A stretch of DNA of 60,000 nucleotides from Owenia fusiformis (taxonomy: Eukaryota > Annelida > Polychaeta > Sabellida > Oweniidae). Under the pieces are notes generated by a model. That model was not told where the DNA came from. It did no database searches and saw only the letters and a list, made by a program, of their open reading frames with translations. The DNA lies in NCBI GenBank assembly GCA_903813345.2, contig CAIIXF020000004.1, forward strand, positions 476,513 to 536,512. Direction: 5' to 3'. Of the stretch, positions 25,266 through 38,576 are shown piece after piece (positions within the stretch are counted from its first letter, which is position 1; each line of letters opens with the position of its first letter). Both the position numbers and the translations under genes were made by a program.

Positions 25266-27130
25266 TTTTATGAATAGCACCCTAGGGCGCGTTCAAAATA
25301 AAAAATTTGTGGGATGGAATTATAAATGACAGAGTCATATGTCAACATAAAGCAAACATACTAGATTGTGTCATCTCCAATTAGATTAAAAGAATAAACA
25401 AATAAATAGTGGCATTTACAATCATAGAAACATCATCTGTATTCAATTAAATATTACATAGAATCATCACAGATATATTTACTTTAAAGGCCTATGAATA
25501 ATCATAGTTTACCAGTCTACATATAACTCCAGAAATCTATAACTACATAAATCCATATTCATGAATCTATAACTACATAAATCTACATTTTGATAAATCT
25601 AGAACTACATGTACATAAATATTCTTGTAAGTTTACTATTCAACATGTTGAATTTACATAAAAATATGATATACAAATGTTACAGTGTTTTTTGTTCTTC
25701 TTTAAAGTTTAATGAAGTATCATTAAATGGACATGTTATGATGATACGATACATGTATGTAATGATGCAATATTATAAAATGACTTCACAGTTTACTTTT
25801 TAAGAAGTTTAGAATTGATGATATCACATTTTGCTCTTTGGAATTCTCGAATCTAATAAACTGTGACGAAAAATTTGAGAGAAGTGAACAAGACATTGGA
25901 ATCAAACTGTTCTACAGTTATAGTGATCCACAGATAGATATATGGATATATAGCAAATACATAATGTATAAATAGCCTTTATTAAATTAATGTACTTTTG
26001 ATTATGATTGTGTAGAAATATTTAACATTCGTAAATATGATAAATTTTAATGTTTTTTTACATAAACACAAATATAATCAAATTACTGTACTCCTGGTAA
26101 TGTTTGCATGCTATTATATTTCGTGCTTTTAGGTTTGGAAAATTCGTGAAATTAATAGCCACAAAATTCCAAGAGCTCTACTTCAAAAAATATAAAAGTC
26201 ACGAAATTTCTGGATATTTATTTCACTCAATGTTTACAATATTTTTGTCCTGTGCTGGGCGATAAAAGATAGGAAGGTTCTGTTTTATTATTTCAGGTTC
26301 TAAAATATTTCGATCAAAGAATTTAGAAGAATATGCAACAACATTTCAATAGACTGAAAGTTAACAAAAAATAAATAGCCATGAAACATTACCATCCATC
26401 ATGTTTTACATAAATGTAAGCATTAAATCATTATATAAACAAATCAATATACTTTAGTTAAATATCTCTTGTGCACACCCGTACCATTCATCATTTATAC
26501 ATAAATGTAAACATTAAATTATGATATAATCAAGTCAATGTATTTCAGTTAAATATCTTTACTGCACACCATTGCCAAGCTGGTAGTCACATAACAATTA
26601 TTATTATGTACAAACATAAGCATCAGTAACTATAATGATTTTACAAACATGTAAACACTAAATTAGGAGATTATTAAATTATTAAATCAGTGTATTTTTG
26701 ATTATGATTATATACAAACTTTTAACAACAATTAATATGATCAATTATATTATATACTCAGTATGTACTTTTGTTTAATATTTCTAGAATTTTGAACATT
26801 TTAGTCCATTAATAATTATTTACAAACTTTAACGTCAGAGAATAAAATAAATTTAATCTGAATAATCTAGGAGAGCCTGGTTGTTGACAGTTGCGGAAAA
26901 ACCAAAGTTGATTTTGTATTATAATGTCACTACCCCCCTAATTGGAAATCAACATTTTTCTTAAGCAAACTATTTGTTAAATGTAACCCCTACTTAAATA
27001 AACTATGTTCTTCCAAAACTGTTGACAGCACCCCCCCCCCCCACTACAATATCTGAATATTAAGTTAATGATATATCATAAGTTAATGTTGCTTGTCCCT
27101 TTCATCAAAATATGTACAAATAACATAACA
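25265..27130. other. No gene recognised; AT-rich with short repeats
   Basis: AATCTATAACTACATAAATC repeats at 25530-25615. TACATAAATGTAAGCATTAA units at about 26385-26600, three copies. Nothing coding seen on either strand. Confidence 0.4.
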
Positions 27131-27133
27131 TTC

Positions 27134-27202
27134 AGGGTGGACAAAATAATTTCAGAGATATATTCTGAAATATAAAAAACTATTTTGCCCCACCCTTTAT
27201 AT
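27134..27202. mobile_element. Very short inverted-repeat element
   Basis: CAGGGTGGACAAAATAATTT against AAACTATTTTGCCCCACCCT, about 70 bp in total, with the ends 30 bp apart. Likely a deleted mariner-like relic. Confidence 0.5.
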
Positions 27203-27689
27203 CTCTAAAACTATGGATCATCTCTAGTCATTAATAGCTTTTACATTTGTAAATTACAATGTAAAGTATAGTCATCTAAATAATAATATATCTTTGAAAT
27301 CATATATATTAATACGTCATAGCTTTTTATAAATATCTATAGTTTGTGAAATTGCTTTGTGGTTTTAAACCTTTAAACCTCAGCAGATTTACCTTATTAT
27401 ATCAGTGTGTGATATGTATATCTGATTCTTACCTATCAATATCAATATCTGATATGTGGTATATGCGACTTAAATATATAATCAAAAACAAAATATATAC
27501 CATATGTGTATTATAAAAGATGATTTTCAGTTTGAACAACCAAATTCATCTGCATATTTCATCGTTATCAATGTCGCCAAAGATTTTCATATATTTACAT
27601 ATGGTAGATTTAAATGTCCTCCTAATTGTATACTTGAGTTTTAATGATGGTAATATTTTTATTTTCTTTCATTAAAAAATATTAGTGAA

Positions 27690-28310
27690 CCAAAATAGCA
27701 CATTTCAGCCCATTACCATAGTGCACAAGAGCTTTGAAGCCAGTTGACTGTGAACCAAAATAGCACATTTCAGCCCATTACCAGAGTGCACATATGATTT
27801 GAAATCAGTTGACTGTAAACCAACATAGCACATTTCAGCCCATTACAAAAGTGCACAAGAGCTTTGAAGTCAGTTGACTGTGAACCAAAATAGCACATTT
27901 CAGCCCATTACCACAGTGCACAAGAGCTTTGAAGCCAGTTGACTGTGAACCAAAATAGAACATTTCAGCCACTTATCAGAGTGCACACATGCTTTGAAAT
28001 CAGTTGACTGTGAACCAAAATAGCACATTTCAGCCAATTACCACAGTGCACAAGAGCTTTGAAGCCAGTTTACTGTGAACCAAAATAGAACATTTCAGCC
28101 ACTTATCAGAGTGCAAACATGCTTTGAAATCAGTTGGCTGTGAACCATATTAGCACATTTCAGCCCATTACGATCGTGCACACATGCTTTGAAATCAGTT
28201 GGCTGTGAACCAAAATAGCACATTCAGCCCATTACCAGTGCACAAGAGCTTTGAAGTCAGTTGACTGTGAACCAAAATAGCACATTTCAGCCCATTTCAA
28301 TATTTAATTT
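27690..28310. repeat. 65-bp minisatellite, about 10 copies
   Basis: Unit TAGCACATTTCAGCCCATTA, then CCA-AGTGCACAAGAGCTTTG and AAGCCAGTTGACTGTGAACC. Starts near 27697, 27762, 27827 and onward. Copies differ by 5-15% and by small indels. Confidence 0.92.
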
Positions 28311-28495
28311 ACTTCAAGTACAAATACAAGCACACATATATAATAGCTTTGTCTGTTTCTAAGCATTAAAATGCTGAGTATTAAAATATACATGTACATT
28401 CGATAACAAGCTATAATCTCAAAAAGTTAATAACAGATAATATCATTGATGGATATTTCCACTGTGTCCTGCAGAGGATGAGTATAACAACTATT

Positions 28496-28735
28496 TTATA
28501 AATCAAGGTAAGTCATCCAAGGTGTGACATTAAATATTCTATAAATCAGGATAGGACGTCCAAGGTGTGACGTAAAATATTCTATAAATAAGGGTGGACC
28601 ATCCGAGGTATGACATAAAATATTCTATTAATCAGAGTAAGTCATTCAAAATGTTAGATAAATCAGGGATAATCAGGGTAGGTCATCCAAGGTGTGACAT
28701 AAACTAATCTAAATCAGGGGTGTGACATTAACCCA
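28496..28735. repeat. ~44-bp minisatellite, about 5 copies
   Basis: Unit AATCAGGGTAAGTCATCCAA followed by GGTGTGACATAAAATATTCT; the last copies are truncated. Confidence 0.85.
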
Positions 28736-29079
28736 GGCAGTTACAGTAAAACCCATCAACATTGAACACCTTCAGTCCTTTATAAGTGGAACACTCTTCA
28801 TGGTTCCATGGCCAAGTAACTTGATATTAATTGTTCTCCTATATGTTGAACACCTAAATGGAACACTTCATATGAACCAAGAATGTTCAACTAACACTGA
28901 TTTCACTGTGGTTGCCATTTGGGTGGGCCAGCTTACTTCTATATAAAAATAACATAGCAACTGGTCCTAAATTCAATCTTAACCTATGGGTCTCTGGTCC
29001 TAATGTTGCATCTTTGACATGTTTCTCACAATTTGTCTGATATGTTGCAGACTGCTCACGGGGGAATTGCAGCCAATGG

Positions 29080-29800
29080 TGATATATATAATATATATGC
29101 TTTCCTTTGGATTTCATGTTTAAAATTGTTCAAAGCCTGTGATCTGAATAGTTTTTTGTGCAAATTGTGTTCTTATATTGCAGCTTTCCTTAGCTGAATC
29201 TTAAAACTGAGGCTTATAAAAGCCTATTGGATATGTATATAATATAAGCTTTCCTTTGGATTTCATGCTTAGTTTTTTAAAACATATTTTCTGAATAGGC
29301 CTAGTTTCCTGTGAAATTTGCTTTGATGCGTACCTATCTTCTATTATAGGTTGCTTTATTCAGAACCTTACAACTGAAGTTTATAAAAGCCAATTGTGAT
29401 ATATAATATAAGCTTATCGTTGGATTTCTGTCAGACAGATTTCTTTGAAAAGACTGTGGATGAATAATTTTCTGTAATTTTTCATTTTGCTACACAAACC
29501 CTTATCTTAAATGTTGATATTTTTATCACCTTTGTGAAGCATGTGTCCAGTGCTCGTTGAACATGGAAAACCATAGCGATCAAAGTTCCCTAAAAACCAT
29601 AGCAAAGTTGTATTCTTGTATTTTAAGGTCACTTTTGTGGTCATTCTTTTCCATGAGCTGTAAGAAAATTAAGTTGTCCAGGGTGTCCATGGTTTCTTTA
29701 ACATGGAAAACCATAGCGATCAAAGTTTCCTTGTATTTTAATGTTACTGTTATGGTCATCCTGCTCCATTGGCTCTAAGGGAATTAAGTTGTCCAAGGTG
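29080..29800. repeat. Two sets of imperfect direct repeats
   Basis: TATAAGCTTTCCTTTGGATT recurs at about 29090, 29240 and 29405. CATGGAAAACCATAGCGATC recurs at 29562 and 29702, with matching 140-bp downstream sequence ending TTAAGTTGTCCA. Confidence 0.7.
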
Positions 29801-29999
29801 CTGATATGGGACTCGTGCGAATAACTCCTACTCTGAAAATAGACCTCAATGCCAGATTATTCAATATACGATAACAGGTCCTGTTTTCCATACAGTACAA
29901 TAGTACAGGGTACAATGAACCGTTTATTTATTGTGAAAATGATTGCAGACAAATAAACTCTATTTTTCGAAGTTAACATTAGAAAAAAAGTTTAATTCA

Positions 30000-32540
30000 T
30001 AACTTGAGGTCAGTAATAATATATCACATACAGGGTGGGCTATAAATAGATAATCTAAACTTATATTGATTCAAAATAAAAAAAATCACAAAAAGTCCAT
30101 GAAAAAATGGTCCAATTGAGCTGCCATGGGTAAAAGCCAAAACTCACAAGAACATAAACTTCATTTATATTTTGGTTTGTAAATCTGTTCTCTCTTTCTA
30201 AACTAGAAGAAATAAAATGAATCTTTTCGAAAAGTAAATAAAAAATAATTACAACATAAAAAAATAACATTAATCATAAACTAAATATAAAGCGTAAAAA
30301 TAAATAACTATCAAGCTTTTTACGGTGAAATCTCAAACTAAAACTTATACTTATCATTAAATGCAACATAAAAATAAATAAATATTGAGCATAAAAATGA
30401 ATAAATACTAAGCATAAAAATAAATAAATATTAAACAAAAAAATAAAAAAAATAAAAATCTAACTTACACTTATACTTCTCAACACCAAATACAACATAA
30501 AAATAAATATATAGCTAATTGAGGTAAACTATTAAACTCTCAACATTATTACAACATACCTATTTAGAGTAACACTTACTCCTTTATTGTCAATAATATA
30601 ACATTTTGATGACAACAACAGATTTCTCAAAATAAAACAAAAGTTGGAGCCACAACTAATTGTATAAATTCCCAGTGTGAACCTCCATAAAAATGGATAT
30701 GAGTACTAGTTCTGACAATACACAAATAGATAGACATCTTGGCTATATATAATAAATACACTGCAATATACATTTTGGGGTTGGCATACTTAAAATATAC
30801 ATCTGTATATCTTTCCATTACTATGACAACTAACATTTTTAGACACCTAAACCATGTGCATTACTTGTTTTGGATTTTAATCTTTTCATCTATATATTGT
30901 CATATTGAGTATTGGAATAATCACGAATTATTTTTCTATATTAATGTTAAGGCACAATTGTTAAGTAAAATCAAATCCAACTCATTCTTAAAAAGCTTGT
31001 GACTGAAATTTTTTGGGTTAAATGTTTTAGTTTAGTGGAACATTTGTTTGCATGGAAGCTGAGTTAATATTGGTAAGGGATGATGTCTTCATATAAAGTT
31101 CATTTTCTATGAATATGGATTTGGATTTTGACACCATCCTAAACCTTACATCTATTTACAACACAAAACAACACAAAGCTGGTGAATTTCGTAAAACTAA
31201 AACTACAAAATAAAACTATATTAACAACAAAAGCCAAAAGCGAGAGCATTATAATTAATAGATAAAAATAGAAGCATTGTAATTAGTAGATAGAAGCAGG
31301 CAGTTAAATATGAATGACAGCATAGTATATTAAATCACCATTCATAGTTCAAATCTGTTACCTAGCAACCATTATTCAGCATCCATAATGTTCGTTGTGG
31401 AAATGGTCAGTTTGCCGGAACGCTTTGTAAATGATATGGACAATTTATTTGTCTCATAAAACTTCACCTAAGTGCAGCATTGGGGAAGAAATATATATAT
31501 TAGATAGCAAGTGTGTAACATTACTTCTGATTGGTCAATTACTGGTCATGTGACGTGAAATACAACTTACTGTTACCTGTTAGGACATTGGATGAAATGA
31601 TGTCAGAGGGCATACATGTTTTTGTTGGGTGAATCTAAAATGGAATGATGATGTCATCATGCAATTGTGATTGTCGCATTGCTGCATAAGTTGGAAATGA
31701 CATTTTTGCATGGAGAATGGAAATGTGTTCAAAGGCCAAGTTCTGATGGAACATTTCTTATCAATTAAGTCTACTGCCCGCTCAGTATCATGCTTTCCTG
31801 TAAGAATATGTAGAGAAGTTCTCTCATGGATATAACTGATATATGATTTATCCCTTTTATATATGAATCATACCCTGAATATATGACAGACCCAACATAT
31901 ATTTATATATAATAATACACCCCCTGGATACTCATGAAGCTAGCATTTACCATTCAACAGCATTTATTAAAAACAAAATGCACATAAATTATAACAACTG
32001 CAGTCCTGTAAATTTTGAGAAGGTAGGCCAACTACTTGTAATAATTATAATATGGAAATAATAAATATAACATGACATAACTCAAGAACTGGCAAAAATT
32101 GAATAATTCTATTAATGTAAATAGATTCACTTAAATACTCTGCCAGGGTCTATTCTTCTCAAGATTATTTTGATGAAGATGAACCAAATATCGCAAGCAT
32201 GGACTTGTGGTGGCAAATAATGGAATTCCTGAACTTAACATAATTTTGAAAATAGCCATTGACACGATGGTTGTGGCAGATAATGGAATTCCTGAATTAA
32301 GGATCATTTTGAAAAATATTTGATGAACTCATTGTTGCAACCATTACCATTATGGTGGTAGCAGATAATGAAATTCCTAAATTAAAGATCATTTTGAAAA
32401 ATAAACCCTGAAGAATTGAAACTTATTGGACTACCTTTATATTTTTTTAATGGTATTAGTTTGAAGCCATAATTGAACCAAATGCATGTTTCAACTTGAT
32501 TAGTAATGCATTAACAGTATCATCCTCATGCGTTTATCAA
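30000..32540. other. No secure gene; AAATAAATA-rich tract and short repeats
   Basis: (AAAATAAATA)n at 30240-30510. GATAATGGAATTCCTGAA recurs about 32218, 32280 and 32365. Might include the 3' UTR of the flippase if the weak terminal exon at 31771 is real. No other coding segment recognised. Confidence 0.3.
31771..31797 (-). CDS. Possible terminal coding exon of the flippase (weak)
   Basis: On the minus strand an acceptor-like ATATTCTTACAG precedes GAAAGCATG. In the phase demanded by the last secure exon (phase 0) this reads ESMILSGQ then TAG. A different phase stays open for about 70 codons. No tail homology is recognised, and 11.4 kb including a satellite and a 6-kb transposon would have to be spliced out. 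Listed only as a candidate. Confidence 0.13.
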   Translation of the reverse strand, partial: ESMILSGQ

Positions 32541-32542
32541 CA

Positions 32543-33011
32543 GTGGCACATTCTTGGACCCTGATTCAAACTGAATTGACATTATGTTGACACCATGGAC
32601 AATGACACATTCTTGGACCCTGATTCAAACTGGATTGACATTATGTTGACACCATGGACAATGACACATTCTTGGACCCTGATTCAAACTGGATTGACAT
32701 TATGTTGACACCATGGACAATGACACATTCTTGGACCCTGATTCAGACTGGATGGCATTATGTTGGCCCCATGGACAATGACACATTCTTGGACCCTGAT
32801 TCAGACTGGATGGCATTATGTTGGCCCCATGGACAATGACACATTCTTGGACCCTGATTCAGACTGGATTGGCATTATGTTGGCCCCATGGACAATGACA
32901 CATTCTTGGACCCTGATTCAGACTGGATGGCATTATGTTGGCCCCATGGACAATGACACATTCTTGGACCCTGATTCAGACTGGATGGCATTATGTTGGC
33001 CCCATGGACAA
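32543..33011. repeat. 59/60-bp satellite, left block
   Basis: Eight units of GACACATTCTTGGACCCTGA, then TTCAAACTGGATTGACATTA and TGTTGACACCATGGACAAT. Continues at 34107 after the Helitron-like insertion. The plus-strand open frames here are repeat by-products. Confidence 0.93.
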
Positions 33012-34106
33012 CCAGAACAACGGCAACGCCAAAGCGTAGCGAATCCCATCGAACAGCCATGGATGGCATTTTTACAAACAAAGTATAAAGCAAAAATGGC
33101 AGCCATTTTTCAAAATGGCCGCCTTCTACCAAAAGTGTCATTAGACCATGTGCCATGCTTATAGTATTCATATACCAAATATGAACAAAATCGCTCCACT
33201 ACTTTTCAAGTTATAGTAAAAAACGTTCAAATGGCGGCCATTTTTCAAAATGGCCACCTTCTACCAAAAATGCCATAAGACAGTGTGCCGTGCTTATAGT
33301 ATTTACATACCAAATATAAACAAAATTGCTCCACTACTTTTCGAGTTATAGTAAAATACGTTAAAATGGCGGCCATTTTGAAAAATGGCCGCCTTCTACC
33401 AAAAGTGTCATGGGACAGTGTGTCATGCTTATAATATTCACATACCAAATATGAACAAAATCGCTCCACTACTTTTCGAGTTATAGTAAAATACGTTAAA
33501 ATGGTGGCCATTTTTCAAAATGGCGGCCATTTTTCAAAATGGCCACCTTCTACCAAAAGTGTCTTTAGACAGTGTGCAATGTTTATAGTATTCACATACC
33601 AAATATGAACAAAATCGCTCCACTACTTTTCGAGTTACAGCAAAAATCGTAAAATAACGAGTAAAGGCCGCCATTTTTCAAGATGGCTGCCATGTGCTTC
33701 TTTAATATCTACATTTCTAGCTTTATTAATGTCCTATATAATTTTTTTACATCTAAAACATATTGCTATTACAGTTTTACATATTGCACCTAAATTACTG
33801 TAAATTCGGCACTAAAATGGCCGCCATTTTGAAATGAGTGGCCATTTTGAAAATTGGCTTTCGAGCAGAACTTCTACCCCCATAGGGTATATGTGTACAA
33901 AATATGAACAAAATCGGGCCAACGGTATTTGAGTTATTGCCCGGACGGACGGACGGACGGACGTACGTACGGACGGACGGACGTACGTACGGACGTACGT
34001 ACGGACGGACGGACGGACGTACGTACGGACGGACGTACGTACGTACGGACGGACGGACGGACGGAGGCGTTCCCTATATCCCTCCGAACTTCGTTCGATG
34101 GGATAA
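33012..34106. mobile_element. Helitron-like non-autonomous (HINE/pearl-type) element, copy 1
   Basis: Starts CCAGAACAACGGCAACGCCA and ends TTCGATGGGATAA. Subterminal asymmetric inverted repeats ATCCCATCGAAC (33043) and GTTCGATGGGAT (34093). Hairpin CGAACTTCGTTCG just before the 3' end. Interior: about five ~130-bp units with AAAATGGCGGCCATTTT palindromes, then a (GGAC/GTAC)n tract (33940-34060). It splits the satellite precisely between A and T with no target duplication, as Helitrons do. Confidence 0.78.
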
Positions 34107-36212
34107 TGACACATTCTTGGACCCTGATTCAGACTGGATTGGCATTATGTTGGCCCCATGGACAATGACACATTCTTGGACCCTGATTCAGACTGGATTG
34201 GCATTATGTTGACCCCATGGACAATGACACATTCTTGGACCCTGAATTCAAATTGTAGGGCACCATTGTTGACCCCATTGACTATGGCACATTCTTGGAC
34301 CCTGAATTCAAATTGTAGGGCACCATTGTTGACCCAATTGACTATGGCACATTCTTGGACCCTGAATTCAAATTGTAGGGCACCATTGTTGACCCCATAG
34401 ACTATGGCACATTCTTGGACCCTGAATTCAAATTGTAGGGCACCATTGTTGACTCCATTGACTATGGCACATTCTTGGACCCTGAATTCAAATTGTAGGG
34501 CACCATTGTTGACCCCATAGACTATGGCACATTCTTGGACCCTAAATTCAAATTGTAGGGCACCATTGTTGACCCCATAGACTATGGCACATTCTTTGAC
34601 CCTGAATTCAAATTGTAGGGCACCATTGTTGACCCCATAGACTATGGCACATTCTTGGACCCTGAATTCAAATTATAGGGCACCATTGTTGACCCCATTG
34701 ACTATGGCACATCCTTGGACCCTGAATTCAAATTGTAGGGCACCATTGTTGACCCCATAGACTATGGCACATTCTTGGACCCTGAATTCAAATTGTAGGG
34801 CACCATTGTTGACCCCATTGACTATGGCACATCCTTGGACCCTGAATTCAAATTGTAGGGCACCATTGTTGACCCCATAGACTATGGCACATTCTTGGAC
34901 CCTGAATTCATATTGTAGGGCACCATTGTTGACCCAATAGACTATGGCACATTCTTGGACCCTGAATTCAAATTGTAGGGCACCATTGTTGACCCCATTG
35001 ACTATGGCACATTCTTGGACCCTGAATTCAAATTGTAGGGCACCATTGTTGACCCCATAGACTATGGCACATTCTTGGACCCTGAATTCAAATTGTAGGG
35101 CACCATTGTTGACCCCATAGACTATGGCACATTCTTGGACCCTGATTCAAACTAGATGGCACCATTGTTGACCCCATAGACTATGGCACATTCTTGGACC
35201 CTGAATTCAAATTGTAGGGCACCATTGTTGACCCCATTGACTATGGCACATCCTTGGACCCTGAATTCAAATTGTAGGGCACCATTGTTGACCCCATAGA
35301 CTATGGCACATTCTTGGACCCTGAATTCAAATTGTAGGGCACCATTGTTGACCCCATTGACTATGGCACATCCTTGAACCCTGAATTCAAATTGTAGGGC
35401 ACCATTGTTGACCCCATAGACTATGGCACATTCTTGGACCCTGAATTCAAATTGTAGGGCACCATTGTTGACCCCATTGACTATGGCACATTCTTGGACC
35501 CTGAATTCAAATTGTAGGGCACCATTGTTGACCCCATAGACTATGGCACATTCTTGGACCCTGATTCAAACTAGATGGCACCATTGTTGACCCCATTGAC
35601 TATGGCACATCCCTGGACCCTGAATTCAAATTTTAGGGCACCATTGTTGACCCCATAGACTATGGCACATTCTTGGACCCTGAATTCAAATTGTAGGGCA
35701 CCATTGTTGACCCCATTGACTATGGCACATTCTTGGACCCTGAATTCAGATTGTAGGGCACCATTGTTGACCCCATAGACTATGGCACATTCTTGGACCC
35801 TGAATTCAAATTGTAGGGCACCATTGTTGACCCCATTGACTATGGCACATCCTTGGACCCTGAATTTAAACTAGAGGGCACCATTGTTGACCCTATGGAC
35901 TATGCCACATTCTTGGATCCTGAATTCAAATTGTATGTGGACTATGGCACATTCTTGGACCCTGAATTCAAATTGTAGGGCACCATTGTTGACCCCATAG
36001 ACTATGGCACATTCTTGGACCCTGAATTCAAATTGTAGGGCACCATTGTTGGCCCCTTGGACTATGGCACATTCTTGGACCCTGAATTCAAATTGTAGGG
36101 CACCATTGTTGGCCCCTTGGACTATGGCACATTCTTGGACCCTGATTCAGACTGAATGGCATTTTGTTGACCCCATGGACTATGGCACATTCTTGGACCC
36201 TGAAGTATGACT
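34107..36212. repeat. 60-bp satellite, right block, about 35 copies
   Basis: Unit GACTATGGCACATTCTTGGA, CCCTGAATTCAAATTGTAGG, GCACCATTGTTGACCCCATA. ATTGAC and ATAGAC end variants partly alternate. Copies are 95% or more alike; occasional units carry the left-block GATTCAAACTAGATGG form. The 60-bp period gives spurious in-frame peptides. Confidence 0.96.
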
Positions 36213-36215
36213 GAG

Positions 36216-36950
36216 GGTTCAAAGAACATGTGCATTGCTACAAAGCATGTCAATTGTCAATTTATCCAAGACATAGCTATTAGCTACACACCTTGGCTTA
36301 GCTGCAGCAGCTTTTATATGGGCTGAATTTCCCTGTGGTAATCAATATTTGAAATTTTCAGTATACTTAATATGTATTGACACATTTGTTGGAAACATGT
36401 CTCTATATCTGTTATACACAAAATTATGTTTGAAGAGGGGCCAAAAGGTTTCCTATCAATTTTTACATCGTATGGGGAAACTTCTATAAATTAGCAAAAA
36501 TTGTTAGAAAATCACCAACATGTTTTTTAAATACAAGTTTGCAGATATTCACAAATTGCAGATATGAGACATGTTCATGTCTATTTCATAAAATGACATG
36601 TAGATTTTGAAAAGTACATGTACAAAGACATATATCAAGTGCAGCATAATCATTGTATCAAATAATCCAACAATTATTAATATAAAATGCTTGAATAGTA
36701 GCTTTGCCATATAGTATGAGCCCTGGCCCTGCACACAGTTACAGAGAATAAGAATTTATTTTTTGTGACTCTAATTTTAAAAGGCTCAGAGCCCATGTTT
36801 GCACCATTGAGTATATTACATTACAGCTAACTCATGTAAATGTCCAATCCTGGTTGGAAATAAGATATTGAGTACTATATTAAATATCAATTGAAAATAT
36901 AAGATTTTGAAAACAATTTGTTAGAAACATAAGATTTATTGAAAATACAT
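36216..36950. other. No gene recognised
   Basis: AT-rich single-copy-looking sequence between the satellite and the large TIR element. No convincing exon on either strand. Confidence 0.35.
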
Positions 36951-37844
36951 TGTTACTCAAGGGGCGAGGAGGAAAATTCTCAATAAATGGTGTATAGTTG
37001 GTTTGGCAGCATTTTCAGTTAGGGGAGAGTCTTGGATGAAACTTCCACCTAGGTGATAGCTCCACAGAGTGGTAGGAAGTTCTTTTTTTGAGGAGTTAGC
37101 CCCCCACCCCCCAAAAACACCCCACCCTGGGGAAAAAATTGTTCACACTAAACAACCTTAGATATTTTGATGTTTGTAAGTGACATGCATAGATATTATA
37201 TATATGAATCATTTACAATATAATTGATGCTGATAACTCCTAAAGAATTTGAATATTAGTACAAAGTGTGTACCCCAGGGGGCAAATTCGTGACTCATTT
37301 TCTTACCATTTTGATTCTAACTTTTCAATTAGACACTGTTAGAGGTTGAAAAAATTCATGTGAAGTTCCCAATAGCAGGGTTAGTAACCCTGAAAGATGC
37401 AAAGCCATGGAAGAGGTAGGAGCTGAGAAAAAAATTGTTGATTTTTCGAAAAATTTGACATTTTTGACAGCTGGATTTTGTGTATGACTATAGCTGACCC
37501 CTATAGTTTCTAGATCCATCCCTCTATGATGATATTTATGGTTGTATAGTCTAGAACTAAGATGGAAAACATAATTTAGATGAGTTTTAAGGAAGTTAAA
37601 GGTTTTAAACAAGTCCAAAATTTGAAAAATTGTAAATATAAGGTTTCAAATTTACGAATTCCAGGTATAGCCATGGCTGGCCGCTATAGTTTCTGGATCC
37701 ATCCCTCTATGATGATATTTATGCTTTTATAGTGTGAAACTAAGATGTAAAACATAATTTAGATGGGTTTTAAGGAAGTTAAAGGTTTTAAACAAGTTCA
37801 AAATTTGAAAAATTGTAAATATAAGGTTTCAAAGGACGATTCTC

Positions 37845-38222
37845 AGTTTGGAGAACGAAGTTCTTCAATCTAAATGAGCATTATCCCTGTTTCGGACAAA
37901 CTTGATTTTTTTACATAATATAGATTTGAATGTCTCCTTTTGAATAGTCATAATTTAATTTGGGTAATATTTTTAGATTTTTCGCAAAAGAATATTAGCG
38001 CAGTACACTGATGAACTTCTTTCCCCAAAATCAAGACTTGTATTTTATCGAATCAGTCTAATTGAGCATTATCCCTGCTTCAGACCAATTTGTTATTTTT
38101 GCATCTTGTAGATTTAAATGTCCTCTTTTGAATATTCATAGTTTAATTTGGGTAATATTTCTATATTTTTCATGAAAAAATTATTAGCCCAGGAGACTGT
38201 TCTCCAAACCGAGAATCGTCCT
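37845..38222. mobile_element. 378-bp MITE nested in the left arm
   Basis: GGACGATTCTCAGTTTGGAG and CTCCAAACCGAGAATCGTCC are its ends. It is absent from the equivalent point of the right arm, so it arrived after the arms existed. The interior has two diverged halves (AATCTAAATGAGCATTATCC / AATCAGTCTAATTGAGCATT). Confidence 0.85.
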
Positions 38223-38576
38223 TTGCGAATTCCAGGTATAGCTATGGCTAACCCCTATAGTTTCCAGATCCATCCCTCTATGATGATATTTATGGTTTTG
38301 TAGTATGGACCTAAAGATGTAAAACATAATTTAGATGGGTTTTAAGGAAGTTAAAGATTTTAAATAAGTCCAAAATTTAAAAAATTGTAAAATAAGGTTT
38401 CAAATATAAGAATGTTAGGTATAGCCATGGACTGCCCTTATGGCCTTTTCATCCATACCTCTATGATGAAACATAGAGTGTGAAACTAAGATGTAAAACA
38501 TACCGAATATGAATTTTAAGGAAGTTTAAGAATTTAAACAAGTGCAATATTTGAAAAATTGAGAAATATCAGGTCT

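Noticed and set aside
32654-34400. Plus-strand repeats such as MDNDTFLDPDSDW and YVRTDGRT as repetitive proteins
   Set aside because: They are produced by the 59/60-bp satellite and the (GGAC/GTAC)n tract; no start context, no splice signals and no other coding evidence.
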